Source of the DNA: JANYGA01 sp031420415
GTDB lineage: Bacteria; Vulcanimicrobiota; Vulcanimicrobiia; Vulcanimicrobiales; Vulcanimicrobiaceae
Direction: 5' to 3'
Assembly: GCA_031420415.1 (NCBI GenBank)
Contig: JANOMT010000027.1
Location: forward strand, 1 to 64,000
DNA: 64,000 bases
Positions 1-8,641 of this stretch are shown piece after piece. Positions within the stretch are counted from its first letter, which is position 1. Each line of letters starts with the position of its first letter. The notes beneath the pieces were generated by a model. It saw only the letters and a list, made by a program, of their open reading frames with translations. It was not told the DNA's origin and ran no database searches. The translations under genes and the position numbers were made by a program.

Positions 1-377
1 TCGCGAGCGAAACGATCGACATGAAAGAACGTCTTGCCCGCTTCGTCGGTGAGCGCGAAATGCGCGGGATAGAGCTCGTGCCCGCGCCAGCGGCTCTGGG
101 TCGGGCCGGGCTGCGGATCGCCCGGCTTGAGGCCGACGCGAAAGAACGTAAGCTCGTAACCGAAGCGGCGACCGTCGTTCGTTTTGAGGTGGCCCGTGTA
201 GTACCACCATTCGCTCTGATAGCCCGGATGCGCGCCGTGATCGCGCGGGAAGACGAACTGGTACGGTGCCGTAGCGATCGAAAAGCCGCCGCTCGCGAGC
301 GCCGCCTCGCGCGGTACGGCAAACGACATGACGAGCGTGGCGAGCGCCACGACTGAGGCGACGAGGCGATGAAACAA
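1..377 (-). CDS. Secreted CrtC/AttH-like lipocalin-domain protein (C-terminus outside window)
   Basis: Only the N-terminal ~125 residues lie in the window. I chose a TTG start at 377 because AAGGAAA lies about 9 nt upstream and it gives a complete signal peptide (LFHRLVASVVALATLVMSFA...AALA); an ATG at 329 would cut that peptide. The mature part carries DHGAHPGYQSEWWYYTGHL, the hallmark of the CrtC/AttH (carotenoid 1,2-hydratase-like) double-lipocalin family. AttH-type proteins are typically encoded beside MacB/LolD-type ABC transporters, as here, with the permease gene ending 50 nt upstream. Inferred role: extracytoplasmic partner of that transporter rather than a true carotenoid hydratase, since no other carotenoid gene is in view. 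Confidence 0.8.
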   Translation of the reverse strand, partial: MFHRLVASVVALATLVMSFAVPREAALASGGFSIATAPYQFVFPRDHGAHPGYQSEWWYYTGHLKTNDGRRFGYELTFFRVGLKPGDPQPGPTQSRWRGHELYPAHFALTDEAGKTFFHVDRFAR

Positions 378-427
378 CGAGTCGCTTTCCTTCCGATGCG
401 AAGACGGAATCCTACGATCGCGTGCGC

Positions 428-3010
428 TCATTCGGTGCGCACCGCTTCCGCCGTCTTCATTCTTGCCGCAACCGAAGCGGGAAAAATTCCCGCGATGAGC
501 GCCGCAACGATCACGAGTACGATCGCTTCGCCGAGAAAATCCCACGGCATGTGCAGCTCGATGAGCCACCCGAAGGCCTGACGGTTGATGACGAAAATCA
601 GCAGTAACGCCATGAGGACTCCCGCGATCACACCGCTTACCCCGCCGAGTCCCCCGATGTACGCAGCCTCGTAGAAGACCATGCGTCGCACGTCGCCCGC
701 CGTGAGGCCGAGATAGCGGAGGAGCCCGATCTCGCGTCGCCGTTCGAGCACGAGTGCGAAGAGGGTGCTCACGACGCCGAGCACGGCGATCGTGATCGAG
801 ATGATGTAAAGCGCGTACGTGATCGCGAACGTGCGGTTGAAGATATCGATGACGAGTTTGCGCAGCTCGCGCGTCGTCTGCACGTCGATACGGAGGGGCA
901 AGACGCTGCGAATCACCGCCGTGCGAAGCGCCGGGAGATCCGCATTTGGTTTTGCGTAGATGGCGAGTGAGTTCACGCTCGTGTCGTGAAAGAGACGTGC
1001 GAAGGTGCGCGTATCGACGAGCATGATGCCGGCATCGCTCGAGTAATCGTTGTAAATCGCGTTGATGTGGAAGCGCGTGAGGCCACCCGGCGTATCGATC
1101 TCGACCGAGTCGCCCGCATTGACGCCGAAGCGCGTCGAAAACGGTTCGCTAATAACGATATTGTCGGTATTCGGCATCGTGTGCGCGAGCGCGCGCGTAT
1201 CGACGGCACCGAGAAAGCGCAGCTTATTGCGATCGGCGATCGTCTTAAAATCGGCGGCGGCAATCGTGGTGATTGAGCCCTTGTAGGGAAGCGAAATCGC
1301 GCGGAACGTATCGACGGCCAAAACACCCGGCACCGCGCGAATACGATCGGCGACGTTCGCCGAAAACCGCGCATCGTAACTCGCGTCTTGCAGGCCGAGC
1401 GGCCGCACGAAGAGGTCGGCCTTGAGTGTTTCGTCGGCCCACGCGACGACAGTCGTACGGAAGCTGCCGATGAGGATCGCGACCGAAACCATCATCGCGA
1501 TTGCGACCATCAGGCTCGCGACTGCGACGCTGTTGCGCCGTATCGACGCACCGAGGTTTGTCGCACCGATGAGCCCTGCGGGCGAGATCCGCGCGGTGAG
1601 CGAACGCGCCGCCGACGCGACCATCGCGATCGCGAGCGGCACGCAAAGCGAGCCACCGAAGATGATGAGCAAGCCTGCCGCATATCCACTCACCGGGATT
1701 CCGTCGATCGGCGGTGGGAACGTGAGCGCGTAGGCGAGGACCAGAAGCCCCGCGCCACCGATCGCGAGGCCCACGCCCGGGCGTTTGCGTCGCGTCTCGA
1801 AGCCCTGGGCGCGCATCGTGAGCGCAGGCGCCGTCGATGCGGCTTCGAGCGCGGGGAAAAGCGCCGAAAGCGTCGCGAGCACAGTTCCGACAACGAACGC
1901 TTTGAGCAGAACGAGCGGATCGTAGAACACGCGATCCGCATGCGTCGCGACGTAGAGCGCGTCGACCGTCCGCGAGACCGCTCCCACCGAAAGCTGTGCG
2001 AGAAGCCCGCCAAGCACGAGCCCGAGGAGCGAGCCCGCAACGCCGAAGAGCGCGCCCTCGAGCAAGAACGTCCGAAAGATTTGCCCGCGCGTGGCGCCGA
2101 GCGCGCGCAACGTCCCGACTTCGGGGCGACGCTGCACGACCGAAATCGCGACCGTGTTATAGATGAGATACATGCCGACGAGCATCGCGATGTACGAGAG
2201 CGCCGCCAAGTTGAGTTGGAAGCTCCGCAACATGCGCTTGATCTCGTTCGTACGCACGACGGGTTTGATGACGCGCACCCCGTGCGGCAAGACGGCGGCG
2301 ATCGCTTTCTGTACGGCGTCGACACGTTTTTCGTCGGCGACGATATCGATGCGATCGAGGTAGCCGACTTTTTCGAAGAGCTCTTGCGCCGTCGTGATAT
2401 CGACGAACATCACGCTCGTATCGATTCCCGCAACCGCAGCCGGCAAGATCGCGCCGATTTGGAATTTGACCGTTCGATCGCCCGCGAGTGCCGTGAGTTC
2501 GCTGCCGATCTTGAGATGATGGCGATCCGCGATACGCTTCGAGACGATCGCCCCGCGGTTGGCGATGAGCGCGTAGGGATCGGGGCCGACACCGCTCGTG
2601 CTCACGAACTCACCCGGCGTCGCAACGCGCGCGGTATCGTCGCTCGGAAGCGGTCGCAAGAGATCGACGCCGAGCACGCGCAGTATTTCGCCGCTGAATG
2701 GATCGCGCGGTTTCGCGCCGACGACGACCGATTCTTCGATCGTCGGGCTCGCATACGATACGCCGTCGACGTGTTGCACGCGCACGAGCGCGCGTTCGTC
2801 GAAGCCACGTCCGACGCCGATGACCTGGAGATTGACGTGATTTGCGACGATGTTGACGCTCGAAGCAAACGACGCCACCGCCGTTGCGTTCGCGAGATCG
2901 ATCGCAAGCGATATCGCGACGCCGAGGCCGACGGCAACCAGCGTGACGAGAGCGCGAAGCCTATTCGCGCGGAGATGCCCGAGGACGAGACCTTGGAAAA
3001 GTGCGTTCAC
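428..3010 (-). CDS. FtsX/MacB-family ABC transporter permease, two FtsX domains
   Basis: 860-residue permease with the tandem architecture of AttF/AttG- and LolC-like proteins. An N-terminal TM anchor (about residues 15-45) is followed by a periplasmic MacB_PCD-type domain and a first FtsX domain (about 265-400, three helices). A central pair of helices precedes a second extracytoplasmic domain and a C-terminal FtsX domain (about 735-855, beginning ITYALYIISITIAVLGVVST). The start is GTG at 3010. The CrtC/AttH-like gene follows downstream on the same strand. The only nearby ATPase is at 3955-4683, same strand but separated by a plus-strand gene. Family members extract or export lipids, lipoproteins or amphipathic metabolites; the substrate here is unknown. 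Confidence 0.9.
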   Translation of the reverse strand: MNALFQGLVLGHLRANRLRALVTLVAVGLGVAISLAIDLANATAVASFASSVNIVANHVNLQVIGVGRGFDERALVRVQHVDGVSYASPTIEESVVVGAKPRDPFSGEILRVLGVDLLRPLPSDDTARVATPGEFVSTSGVGPDPYALIANRGAIVSKRIADRHHLKIGSELTALAGDRTVKFQIGAILPAAVAGIDTSVMFVDITTAQELFEKVGYLDRIDIVADEKRVDAVQKAIAAVLPHGVRVIKPVVRTNEIKRMLRSFQLNLAALSYIAMLVGMYLIYNTVAISVVQRRPEVGTLRALGATRGQIFRTFLLEGALFGVAGSLLGLVLGGLLAQLSVGAVSRTVDALYVATHADRVFYDPLVLLKAFVVGTVLATLSALFPALEAASTAPALTMRAQGFETRRKRPGVGLAIGGAGLLVLAYALTFPPPIDGIPVSGYAAGLLIIFGGSLCVPLAIAMVASAARSLTARISPAGLIGATNLGASIRRNSVAVASLMVAIAMMVSVAILIGSFRTTVVAWADETLKADLFVRPLGLQDASYDARFSANVADRIRAVPGVLAVDTFRAISLPYKGSITTIAAADFKTIADRNKLRFLGAVDTRALAHTMPNTDNIVISEPFSTRFGVNAGDSVEIDTPGGLTRFHINAIYNDYSSDAGIMLVDTRTFARLFHDTSVNSLAIYAKPNADLPALRTAVIRSVLPLRIDVQTTRELRKLVIDIFNRTFAITYALYIISITIAVLGVVSTLFALVLERRREIGLLRYLGLTAGDVRRMVFYEAAYIGGLGGVSGVIAGVLMALLLIFVINRQAFGWLIELHMPWDFLGEAIVLVIVAALIAGIFPASVAARMKTAEAVRTE

Positions 3011-3143
3011 GAGGTACCGACCATATCGGCTTTTGGACGCCTCGAAGCGTCGGAATCGTTGCGCTGGGCGACCGAACAGGGGCCCGGCTGCCGTCGGTTA
3101 AGTACCGTAGTGCCGGGTATTTCCTAGGCAGGAAGACAGCCTC

Positions 3144-3944
3144 GTGTCTCCATTGACCGGAATGCGTCCACGCACGACATTGCGCGGCTCCATTGCTTTT
3201 CTCGCATGCGTCGTCGGCCTGACGGCCATTTCGACTGCGGCGCACGCATCTCCCGACGAAAGCGTCGCGGGACCACCGGTCGCGCTCGGCGACGGAAGCG
3301 GCTACGCTTGGGTACGCCGCGATCGCGGCGGCGAGCCCATCGCCTTCGGCCTTTCGATCGATGACGCCGCGATTACGAAACTCGGCAACGATTCAAAAAA
3401 GACGACCTTCCCGCTTCCCACGGTCGACGGGCTTCCGTTTCGCACGATCGTCGTCGACTGGGAGCCCAAAGGCCATCCGCCGACCGCCGTGTACGGCGTG
3501 CCGCATTTCGATTTTCACGCATACGTGATCGACGAGTCGGCGCGCGAGGCGATCGTTGCCGATGGACCGAGCGGGCCCGTGATGCCCGCGCCCGACCTCG
3601 TGCCGGATGGATACATCGCCCCAATGCCGTCGACGGTTCCGAAAATGGGATTGCACTTCGGTTTCGCTGGCGCCGCTGAGTTTCACGGTGGCACATTTGC
3701 GGCGACGCCCATTTACGGATATTCCGACGGCCACTTCGCGTTCGTCGAATCGATGATCGCGCTTTCCTATCTCAAGAGCTTCCCAACGGCGAGCGGCACG
3801 ATTGCGTTGCCGGCGCGCGTCGAGGCGACCGGTGCCTACCCGCAACGCTGGACGGTCGTGCACGATGGTCGGATCGGTCGCTACGAGATTGGTTTCGAAG
3901 GCCTCGCGATGCGCGTGAGCGCGAAAAACATCACGCGACGATAG
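3144..3944 (+). CDS. Secreted DUF5602/TTHB210-like protein
   Basis: 266 residues with a clear signal peptide (hydrophobic core SIAFLACVVGLTAISTAAHA). GTG at 3144 has GGAAG about 8 nt upstream; an in-frame ATG at 3162 is an alternative. The core GVPHFDFHAYVIDE, then LVPDGYI, a MGLHFGF segment and a C-terminal YGYSDGHFAFVESM, resembles the TTHB210-like family of secreted proteins (P-H-F-D-x-H-x-Y motif), whose function is not established. It is the only plus-strand gene between the ABC permease and the ABC ATPase, convergent with the latter (10-nt gap). Family assignment is from motif memory. Confidence 0.65.
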   Translation: MSPLTGMRPRTTLRGSIAFLACVVGLTAISTAAHASPDESVAGPPVALGDGSGYAWVRRDRGGEPIAFGLSIDDAAITKLGNDSKKTTFPLPTVDGLPFRTIVVDWEPKGHPPTAVYGVPHFDFHAYVIDESAREAIVADGPSGPVMPAPDLVPDGYIAPMPSTVPKMGLHFGFAGAAEFHGGTFAATPIYGYSDGHFAFVESMIALSYLKSFPTASGTIALPARVEATGAYPQRWTVVHDGRIGRYEIGFEGLAMRVSAKNITRR

Positions 3945-3954
3945 CGGTCGACGC

Positions 3955-4683
3955 TCAGGCGACGATCTTGCCGTCTTGCATGCGAATCACGCGATCGCAG
4001 ACGGCAGCGGCGTCCATCGAGTGTGTCGCCATCAGGATCGCCTGACCGTTGGATGCGACGTCACGTAGGAGTCGAAGCACGTTGGCACCGCTCGTCGAAT
4101 CGAGATTGCCGGTCGGCTCGTCCGCGAGCACGATCGCGGGCTTGTGAATCGTCGCGCGGGCGATCGCGGCTCGTTGCATCTGGCCGCCCGAGACTTGACT
4201 CGGATAGGCGTTGGCCTTTTCGTAGATACCGACCGATTCGAGCGCGGCACGAACGCGTGCGTCGATCTCGCCTCGCGGAACGCGCTGGAGCACGAGCGGC
4301 AAGCCGACGTTCTCCGCGATCGTCATCGCGGGTAAAAGATTGAAAAACTGAAAGACCGTCCCGATACGTTCGCGGCGCAGCCCCGTGAGCGCGTCATCAT
4401 CGAGAGACGAGGTCGCGCGACCATCCACCTCGATCGTGCCGCGCGTCGGCAGATCGACGCACCCGATGAGGTTCAGGAGCGTACTTTTTCCGCAGCCGCT
4501 AGGTCCGACGAGTGCGACCATCTCACCGGCGCGAATTTCGAGCGAGACGCCGTCGAGCGCGTGCACGGGTTCGTCGCCCGCGTCCGTGTAGAACTTTACG
4601 GCGTCGATCGCGCGCGCCGTCATCGTGGCCGCGAGCGGGGTCGTTCTCTTCGTTGCGAACGGGGCGATCGTCTCGGAATCCAT
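3955..4683 (-). CDS. ABC transporter ATP-binding protein (LolD/MacB type)
   Basis: 242-residue nucleotide-binding subunit. Walker A GPSGCGKST is at residues 60-68, the signature VSGGQ at 164-168, Walker B IVLADEP at about 184-190 followed by TGNLDS, and the H-loop lies in ATHSMD. GCGKST with DEPTGNLDS is the LolD/MacB/FtsE subfamily pattern, which partners FtsX-type permeases such as the one at 428-3010. I start at ATG 4683, 7 nt after the ketosynthase stop; the open frame continues upstream inside the ketosynthase gene without need. The tight spacing places it in the same transcription unit as the biosynthetic genes above it. Confidence 0.9.
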   Translation of the reverse strand: MDSETIAPFATKRTTPLAATMTARAIDAVKFYTDAGDEPVHALDGVSLEIRAGEMVALVGPSGCGKSTLLNLIGCVDLPTRGTIEVDGRATSSLDDDALTGLRRERIGTVFQFFNLLPAMTIAENVGLPLVLQRVPRGEIDARVRAALESVGIYEKANAYPSQVSGGQMQRAAIARATIHKPAIVLADEPTGNLDSTSGANVLRLLRDVASNGQAILMATHSMDAAAVCDRVIRMQDGKIVA

Positions 4684-4690
4684 CGGTGGC

Positions 4691-5935
4691 TTAGTTCTCG
4701 ATCTTTCGAAGCACGAGCGCAGCGTTAATTCCACCGAAACCCGTCGAATTTGAAAGCACCACGCGAGGCGCCATAGCTCTGACGTCGCGAACGTAGTCGA
4801 GGTCGCAAGCCGGGTCCACATGGTCGAGGTTGACGGCGCCCGGAACCCGACCCTCGTGAATCATCAAAAGCGAGAGGGCGGCTTCCCACGCACCGCTCGC
4901 GCCGAGCGCATGACCGTGTTGGCCCTTCGTCGCAACGATCGGCACGTCGAATGCGCGCTCGCCGAAAACCGCCTTGAGTGCGACCGTCTCGGTCGCGTCG
5001 TTGAGCAGGCTCGAGGACCCGTGCGCGTCGACGAGCTCGACCTCGTCGACACCGACGCGCGCTTCGGCAAGCGCCGCGAGCATCGCACGCGACGAGTTGC
5101 GGCCTTCGGGTTGCGGCGCCGTCATGTGGTAGGCATCCGCCGTCAGGCCGAAGCCTGCAATCTCGCCGTAAATGCGCGCGCCACGGGCGACGGCGTCGTC
5201 GTACCGCTCGAGAACGAGCATCGCCGCGCCTTCGCTCATCACGAAGCCGTCGCGATCGCGATCGAAGGGACGGCTCGCGCGCGCGGGTTCGTCGTTCCGT
5301 GTCGACATCGATTTAATGACGGCGAAGGCACCGAAGATCAAAGGCGAGATCGGCGCTTCGGCCCCACCCGCCAGAGCCGCGCGCACGTCGCCGCGCGCGA
5401 CCGCCCGGAACGCATCGCCGATGGCGACCGCTCCGGCCGCACACGAATTCGCATTTGCGACGCCGGGCCCGCGCAATCCGAACGCGAGCGCGACATTGCT
5501 CGTGGACGCCGCTCCAAAGACGGAGATCGCGAGCAGCGGTCGCACGGCGCGCGCTCCCGCCGCACGAAATGCGTCGTGTTGCGTCTCCGCGAAAGCCAAC
5601 CCGCCGAGCGCGGAGCCGATGTAAACGCCGACGTCGTCGCGACCTTCAGCGGGGATCGCAAGCGACGCATCGTCGAGGGCGAGTTGCGATGCGACGAGCG
5701 CGAACTGCGCGAAGCGATCGGTCCGACGAAACACTTTGGCATCTAAATAATCGCCCGCATCGAAATCGTCGGCCTGCGCGGCAACGTGCGAGTCGAAGTC
5801 GCTCGCATCGAAGCGCGTGAGCGTCGCCGTGCCGACGCGGCCGGAGAGCGCGCCATCCCAAAACGCGCGAACGCCCGTGCCGATCGGCGAAACGATCCCG
5901 ATCCCGGTAACGACGACGCGGTGTTCGGCAATCAT
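4691..5935 (-). CDS. Beta-ketoacyl synthase (FabF/KAS II-like)
   Basis: 414 residues, full-length thiolase-fold condensing enzyme. The catalytic Cys is C165 in NANSCAAGA, the two active-site histidines are H305 (DAHGSSS) and H342 (KGQHGHALGASG), and the conserved lysine is K337. It would condense an acyl thioester with malonyl-ACP, but the motifs are variant: NSCAAG instead of NACATG and AHGSSS instead of AHGTST. It is encoded with an SRPBCC protein, an FAD oxidoreductase and a methyltransferase, with no acyl carrier protein, malonyl transferase or other fatty-acid gene in view. Secondary metabolism (a polyketide-like product) is therefore more likely than membrane lipid synthesis. Its ATG overlaps the SRPBCC stop (ATGA). 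Confidence 0.88.
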   Translation of the reverse strand: MIAEHRVVVTGIGIVSPIGTGVRAFWDGALSGRVGTATLTRFDASDFDSHVAAQADDFDAGDYLDAKVFRRTDRFAQFALVASQLALDDASLAIPAEGRDDVGVYIGSALGGLAFAETQHDAFRAAGARAVRPLLAISVFGAASTSNVALAFGLRGPGVANANSCAAGAVAIGDAFRAVARGDVRAALAGGAEAPISPLIFGAFAVIKSMSTRNDEPARASRPFDRDRDGFVMSEGAAMLVLERYDDAVARGARIYGEIAGFGLTADAYHMTAPQPEGRNSSRAMLAALAEARVGVDEVELVDAHGSSSLLNDATETVALKAVFGERAFDVPIVATKGQHGHALGASGAWEAALSLLMIHEGRVPGAVNLDHVDPACDLDYVRDVRAMAPRVVLSNSTGFGGINAALVLRKIEN

Positions 5936-6381
5936 CGCGCGGCGGCTTCGGCGAGCATCTTTATGCGTGCGAGCGTCTTCCCCGCGACATTGTCGACGAA
6001 AAACCCGCCGACCACGTTACGCCCGAGCCAATCGCTCGCGATCGGAAAATCGAATTGAAGATGATGTTCGATCGTGACCTGTGTGACGCCGCCCGATTCG
6101 GCAAAACGCCAGGCGACGTCCATGCCTTTCGTCCAGCCGCGCAGATGGCGGAACGTAATGAGCGGTTCGTGCGGATCGTTGATCTGCTCGGCAGTCCACG
6201 AAATCGGAATCCCATCGCGCGAGGCACCCATCTCGACGACGCGCGTCCGGCCGTCGCCGGAGAGGACGCGGACGTAACGATAGTGCGGCAGGATCGTGGG
6301 CCAATTTTCGGTCGCGGCGGCCATCGCGTAGATCATCTCGGCCGGTGCCTTGATCGAGGTCACGCTCGACATGTGTGTCAT
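5932..6381 (-). CDS. SRPBCC-family protein (polyketide cyclase/aromatase-like)
   Basis: 149 residues. The sequence runs SSVTSIKAPAEMIYAMAA (first strand and helix of the helix-grip fold), then ENWPTILPHYRYVRVL, the usual W-P motif of START-like polyketide cyclase/dehydrase proteins, a beta-rich middle, and a long C-terminal helix ending LARIKMLAEAA. Such domains bind hydrophobic ligands and in type II polyketide pathways direct ring closure. It sits between the FAD oxidoreductase and the ketosynthase, overlapping both by ATGA, so it is translationally coupled to both. The fold is confident; the cyclase role is inferred from neighbours. Confidence 0.85.
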   Translation of the reverse strand: MTHMSSVTSIKAPAEMIYAMAAATENWPTILPHYRYVRVLSGDGRTRVVEMGASRDGIPISWTAEQINDPHEPLITFRHLRGWTKGMDVAWRFAESGGVTQVTIEHHLQFDFPIASDWLGRNVVGGFFVDNVAGKTLARIKMLAEAAAR

Positions 6382-7556
6382 ATGACGAGTCGGCTCACGA
6401 GCGATGGCGAGAGCGCGCGTTCGGGCGCGATCGTTCCCGCGAGCGCCCCAAGGAGCGTGGCGCCGAGTTCCGGCCGAGCGCGCAGACGCGAGGCCGCGCG
6501 GCGCGCGAGGATCGGTACGTCGATGAGAACGTCGACGAGCTTCGTCAGTTTACGACGAACGGCAAAATCCGACGCGCGACGGCTCGCGTACCCCCCGAGA
6601 GCATCGGCGGCGTGCGACCGATCGTCGAGCGACCGCACGATCGCAGCCGCAGCATCGCTCGCGCCACGCAGCGCGAGAAAGACGCCCTGGCCCGTAAACG
6701 GATTGAGGAAACCCGCCGCATCGCCGACGAGCACGGCTCCATCGGCGACGACCGCGCTCACGTCGAAAGCGAGCGGCCCGACCGACACGCGCGGCCCCAA
6801 TCGTTCGGCGCCCGTAAAGCTGCGGTGGCCACGCCCCAGATCCGCAGCCTTTCCGCGCATACCGTCGTCGACTGCGCCCGACCACGTCGCGAGATCGCGA
6901 TCGCGCACGACGACCATCACATTCGACCGATCCGAGGCGAGCGGATTGATCGCGAAATACGCGCCGGTACCGACGTACATCTCCACATGATCGCCGAGAT
7001 CGCCGAAGCCGCGATAGTGCCCACCGACGGCGAAGCGCTTCGTGCCCGCACGCGTGACGTCGAGCCCGAGTTTGCGGGCAACGAGCGATCCCGCACCATC
7101 CGCACCGACCACGTAGCGCGCGGAGAGCGTGCGCCGCTCTCCCGTTTCGTCGCGGACGACGATGCCGGAGACGCGCGAGCCTTCGCGCACGAGATCTTCC
7201 GCGTGTCCACGCAGGACCGTCGCACCCGCATCGCGCGCGGCGCACAAAAGCACGTTGTCGAGCAGCTCGCGCGCGCATGAGAGTGCGGGCGTCGGAAAGG
7301 GCAGTTCGATCGCTTCGGTGCCCGGGGGCACGATGCGAATCCCGCGGAGCGGTCGCGCGACGGCGCGCACGGCTACGCCGACACCGAGCGCATCGAGCGC
7401 CGCAACGGCACCGCCATTGAGATATTCGCCGCAAACTTTACGCCGTGGAAACTGTTGGCGCTCGACGATCGTGACGCCGATGCCCGCGCGGACGAGGGCG
7501 AGCGCGCAGGCCGAACCCGCGGGTCCCCCGCCGACGACGACGACATCAGACGCCAT
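6378..7556 (-). CDS. FAD-dependent oxidoreductase (geranylgeranyl reductase family)
   Basis: 392 residues. An N-terminal Rossmann motif DVVVVGGGPAGSACALAL (4-21) is followed by ERQQFPRRKVCGEYL, the pattern of the geranylgeranyl-reductase/para-hydroxybenzoate hydroxylase-like superfamily. YVVGADGAGSLVARKLGL lies mid-protein and VLVGDAAGFLNPFTGQGV is the second FAD-contact motif. Members reduce isoprenoid or polyene double bonds or hydroxylate aromatic rings. In the ketosynthase operon it is the likely tailoring redox enzyme, and the ferredoxin upstream could be an electron source (inference). It overlaps the methyltransferase end by 11 nt. Confidence 0.9.
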   Translation of the reverse strand: MASDVVVVGGGPAGSACALALVRAGIGVTIVERQQFPRRKVCGEYLNGGAVAALDALGVGVAVRAVARPLRGIRIVPPGTEAIELPFPTPALSCARELLDNVLLCAARDAGATVLRGHAEDLVREGSRVSGIVVRDETGERRTLSARYVVGADGAGSLVARKLGLDVTRAGTKRFAVGGHYRGFGDLGDHVEMYVGTGAYFAINPLASDRSNVMVVVRDRDLATWSGAVDDGMRGKAADLGRGHRSFTGAERLGPRVSVGPLAFDVSAVVADGAVLVGDAAGFLNPFTGQGVFLALRGASDAAAAIVRSLDDRSHAADALGGYASRRASDFAVRRKLTKLVDVLIDVPILARRAASRLRARPELGATLLGALAGTIAPERALSPSLVSRLVI

Positions 7557-8223
7557 CGGTCAGCACCATTCGAAAGAACGGTTCGCGCGTAACGCGCGGC
7601 GCATGCCAGCCGGCATCGCGCGCGAGTCCGAGCGCTTCATCAGGCGTGTAGGCGCGGCGTACGGAAAGTGGTCCATCGTGTTTTGTGAGACGATTCTTGG
7701 CAAGTATTCGTGCGAAAAGCCACGCGCCGAGAAAAGCGATTCGCGAACGGACGAGATCGCAAACCAGCGGCGTCACGCGCGAAACGCGACGCAGTTCGCG
7801 AAGCATTGCGACGGCGGCGGGCGGCTCGAAGTGATGGAGAGCGAGATTGCACATCGCAATATCGAACGACGCATCGTCGAACGGCAATGCCCCGCCATCG
7901 GCGTGCACGAACGAAATCGGTAACGCCAGAGGTGTGCGTTCGCGCGCGATCGCGAGGATATCGGCGTTGCTATCGAGCCCAACGACCGTCACGAAACCCG
8001 TCGCCGCGCGGACGAGATCGCGGGCGATGTCGGCGCTCCCGCACCCCACGTCGAGGACGCCGAACGTCTCGGGCGGTGTTACGTGTGAGAGGATCTCACA
8101 CGTCACCGGCAACGACCCACCGAAGCGTCGGTTTGCAAATTCGATGTCGTCGAAATTCGCGCGGAATTCCCCGACATCGACGCCGGGTTGGTCCATGAGT
8201 TCGAGCGCTACGATGCGTCGCAC
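7546..8223 (-). CDS. Class I SAM-dependent methyltransferase (UbiE/MenG-like)
   Basis: 225 residues. Motif I is VLDVGCGSADIARDLV (about residues 50-65); an acidic residue at the end of strand 2 (VGLDSNAD) and DASFDIAMCNLALHHF (post-I/motif II) follow. The N-terminus RRIVALELMDQPGVDVGEF...FANRRFGG matches small-molecule methyltransferases commonly encoded beside geranylgeranyl-reductase-family FAD enzymes in polyketide clusters. That argues for the GTG start at 8223 rather than ATG 8196. Likely tailors the product of the ketosynthase operon; substrate unknown. Confidence 0.88.
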   Translation of the reverse strand: MRRIVALELMDQPGVDVGEFRANFDDIEFANRRFGGSLPVTCEILSHVTPPETFGVLDVGCGSADIARDLVRAATGFVTVVGLDSNADILAIARERTPLALPISFVHADGGALPFDDASFDIAMCNLALHHFEPPAAVAMLRELRRVSRVTPLVCDLVRSRIAFLGAWLFARILAKNRLTKHDGPLSVRRAYTPDEALGLARDAGWHAPRVTREPFFRMVLTDGV

Positions 8224-8262
8224 GTTATCGCCGCGCGGTCCATCGCATGCTTTGGAGCGAAC

Positions 8263-8505
8263 CTAGTTCTTAAAGTACGCGGCGTTGAGTTCCGTGAAGT
8301 TCTTCCACTTATCAGGAACGTCAGAGTCCGCGTAGATCGCTTCGACGGGACACGCCGAGACGCACGCGCCGCAATCGATGCAGACTTCGGGATCGATGAA
8401 GAGCTGCGTATCGCCCTCTTTCCCATGAATACAATCGACGGGGCAGACGTCGACGCACGATTTGTCTTTGGTGCCGATGCACGGTTCGGTGATGACGTAA
8501 GCCAT
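8263..8505 (-). CDS. Ferredoxin, 7Fe/8Fe type
   Basis: 80 residues from ATG 8505. The first cluster set is C9 (EPCIG), C17, C21-P and C25. The second is CIDCGACVSACPVEAIY, a standard CxxCxxC...CP [4Fe-4S] motif. The wider N-terminal spacing is that of Thermus/Bacillus/actinobacterial ferredoxins (FdxA-like, 3Fe-4S or 4Fe-4S plus 4Fe-4S). It lies 39 nt upstream of the methyltransferase on the same strand, so it may be the first gene of the ketosynthase operon or simply a neighbour. It is divergent from the Clp-like gene across 136 nt. Confidence 0.9.
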   Translation of the reverse strand: MAYVITEPCIGTKDKSCVDVCPVDCIHGKEGDTQLFIDPEVCIDCGACVSACPVEAIYADSDVPDKWKNFTELNAAYFKN

Positions 8506-8641
8506 GTCTAGCTGCGGAGACCCTTTCAAGCGAAGAAACTCTCTAAAGTAGTGCGGCGGACGTCGCGGGGGTCCCTTGCGACTTTTCGCGCACGCATGCC
8601 CCGTTATCGCCAACCGCGAATCACCCGCGTATGGTGTTTCA

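Noticed and set aside
1388..3127. A 579-codon open frame on the plus strand
   Set aside because: Arg/Asp/Glu-rich shadow of the FtsX permease on the other strand; no domains, and the minus-strand protein is clearly real.
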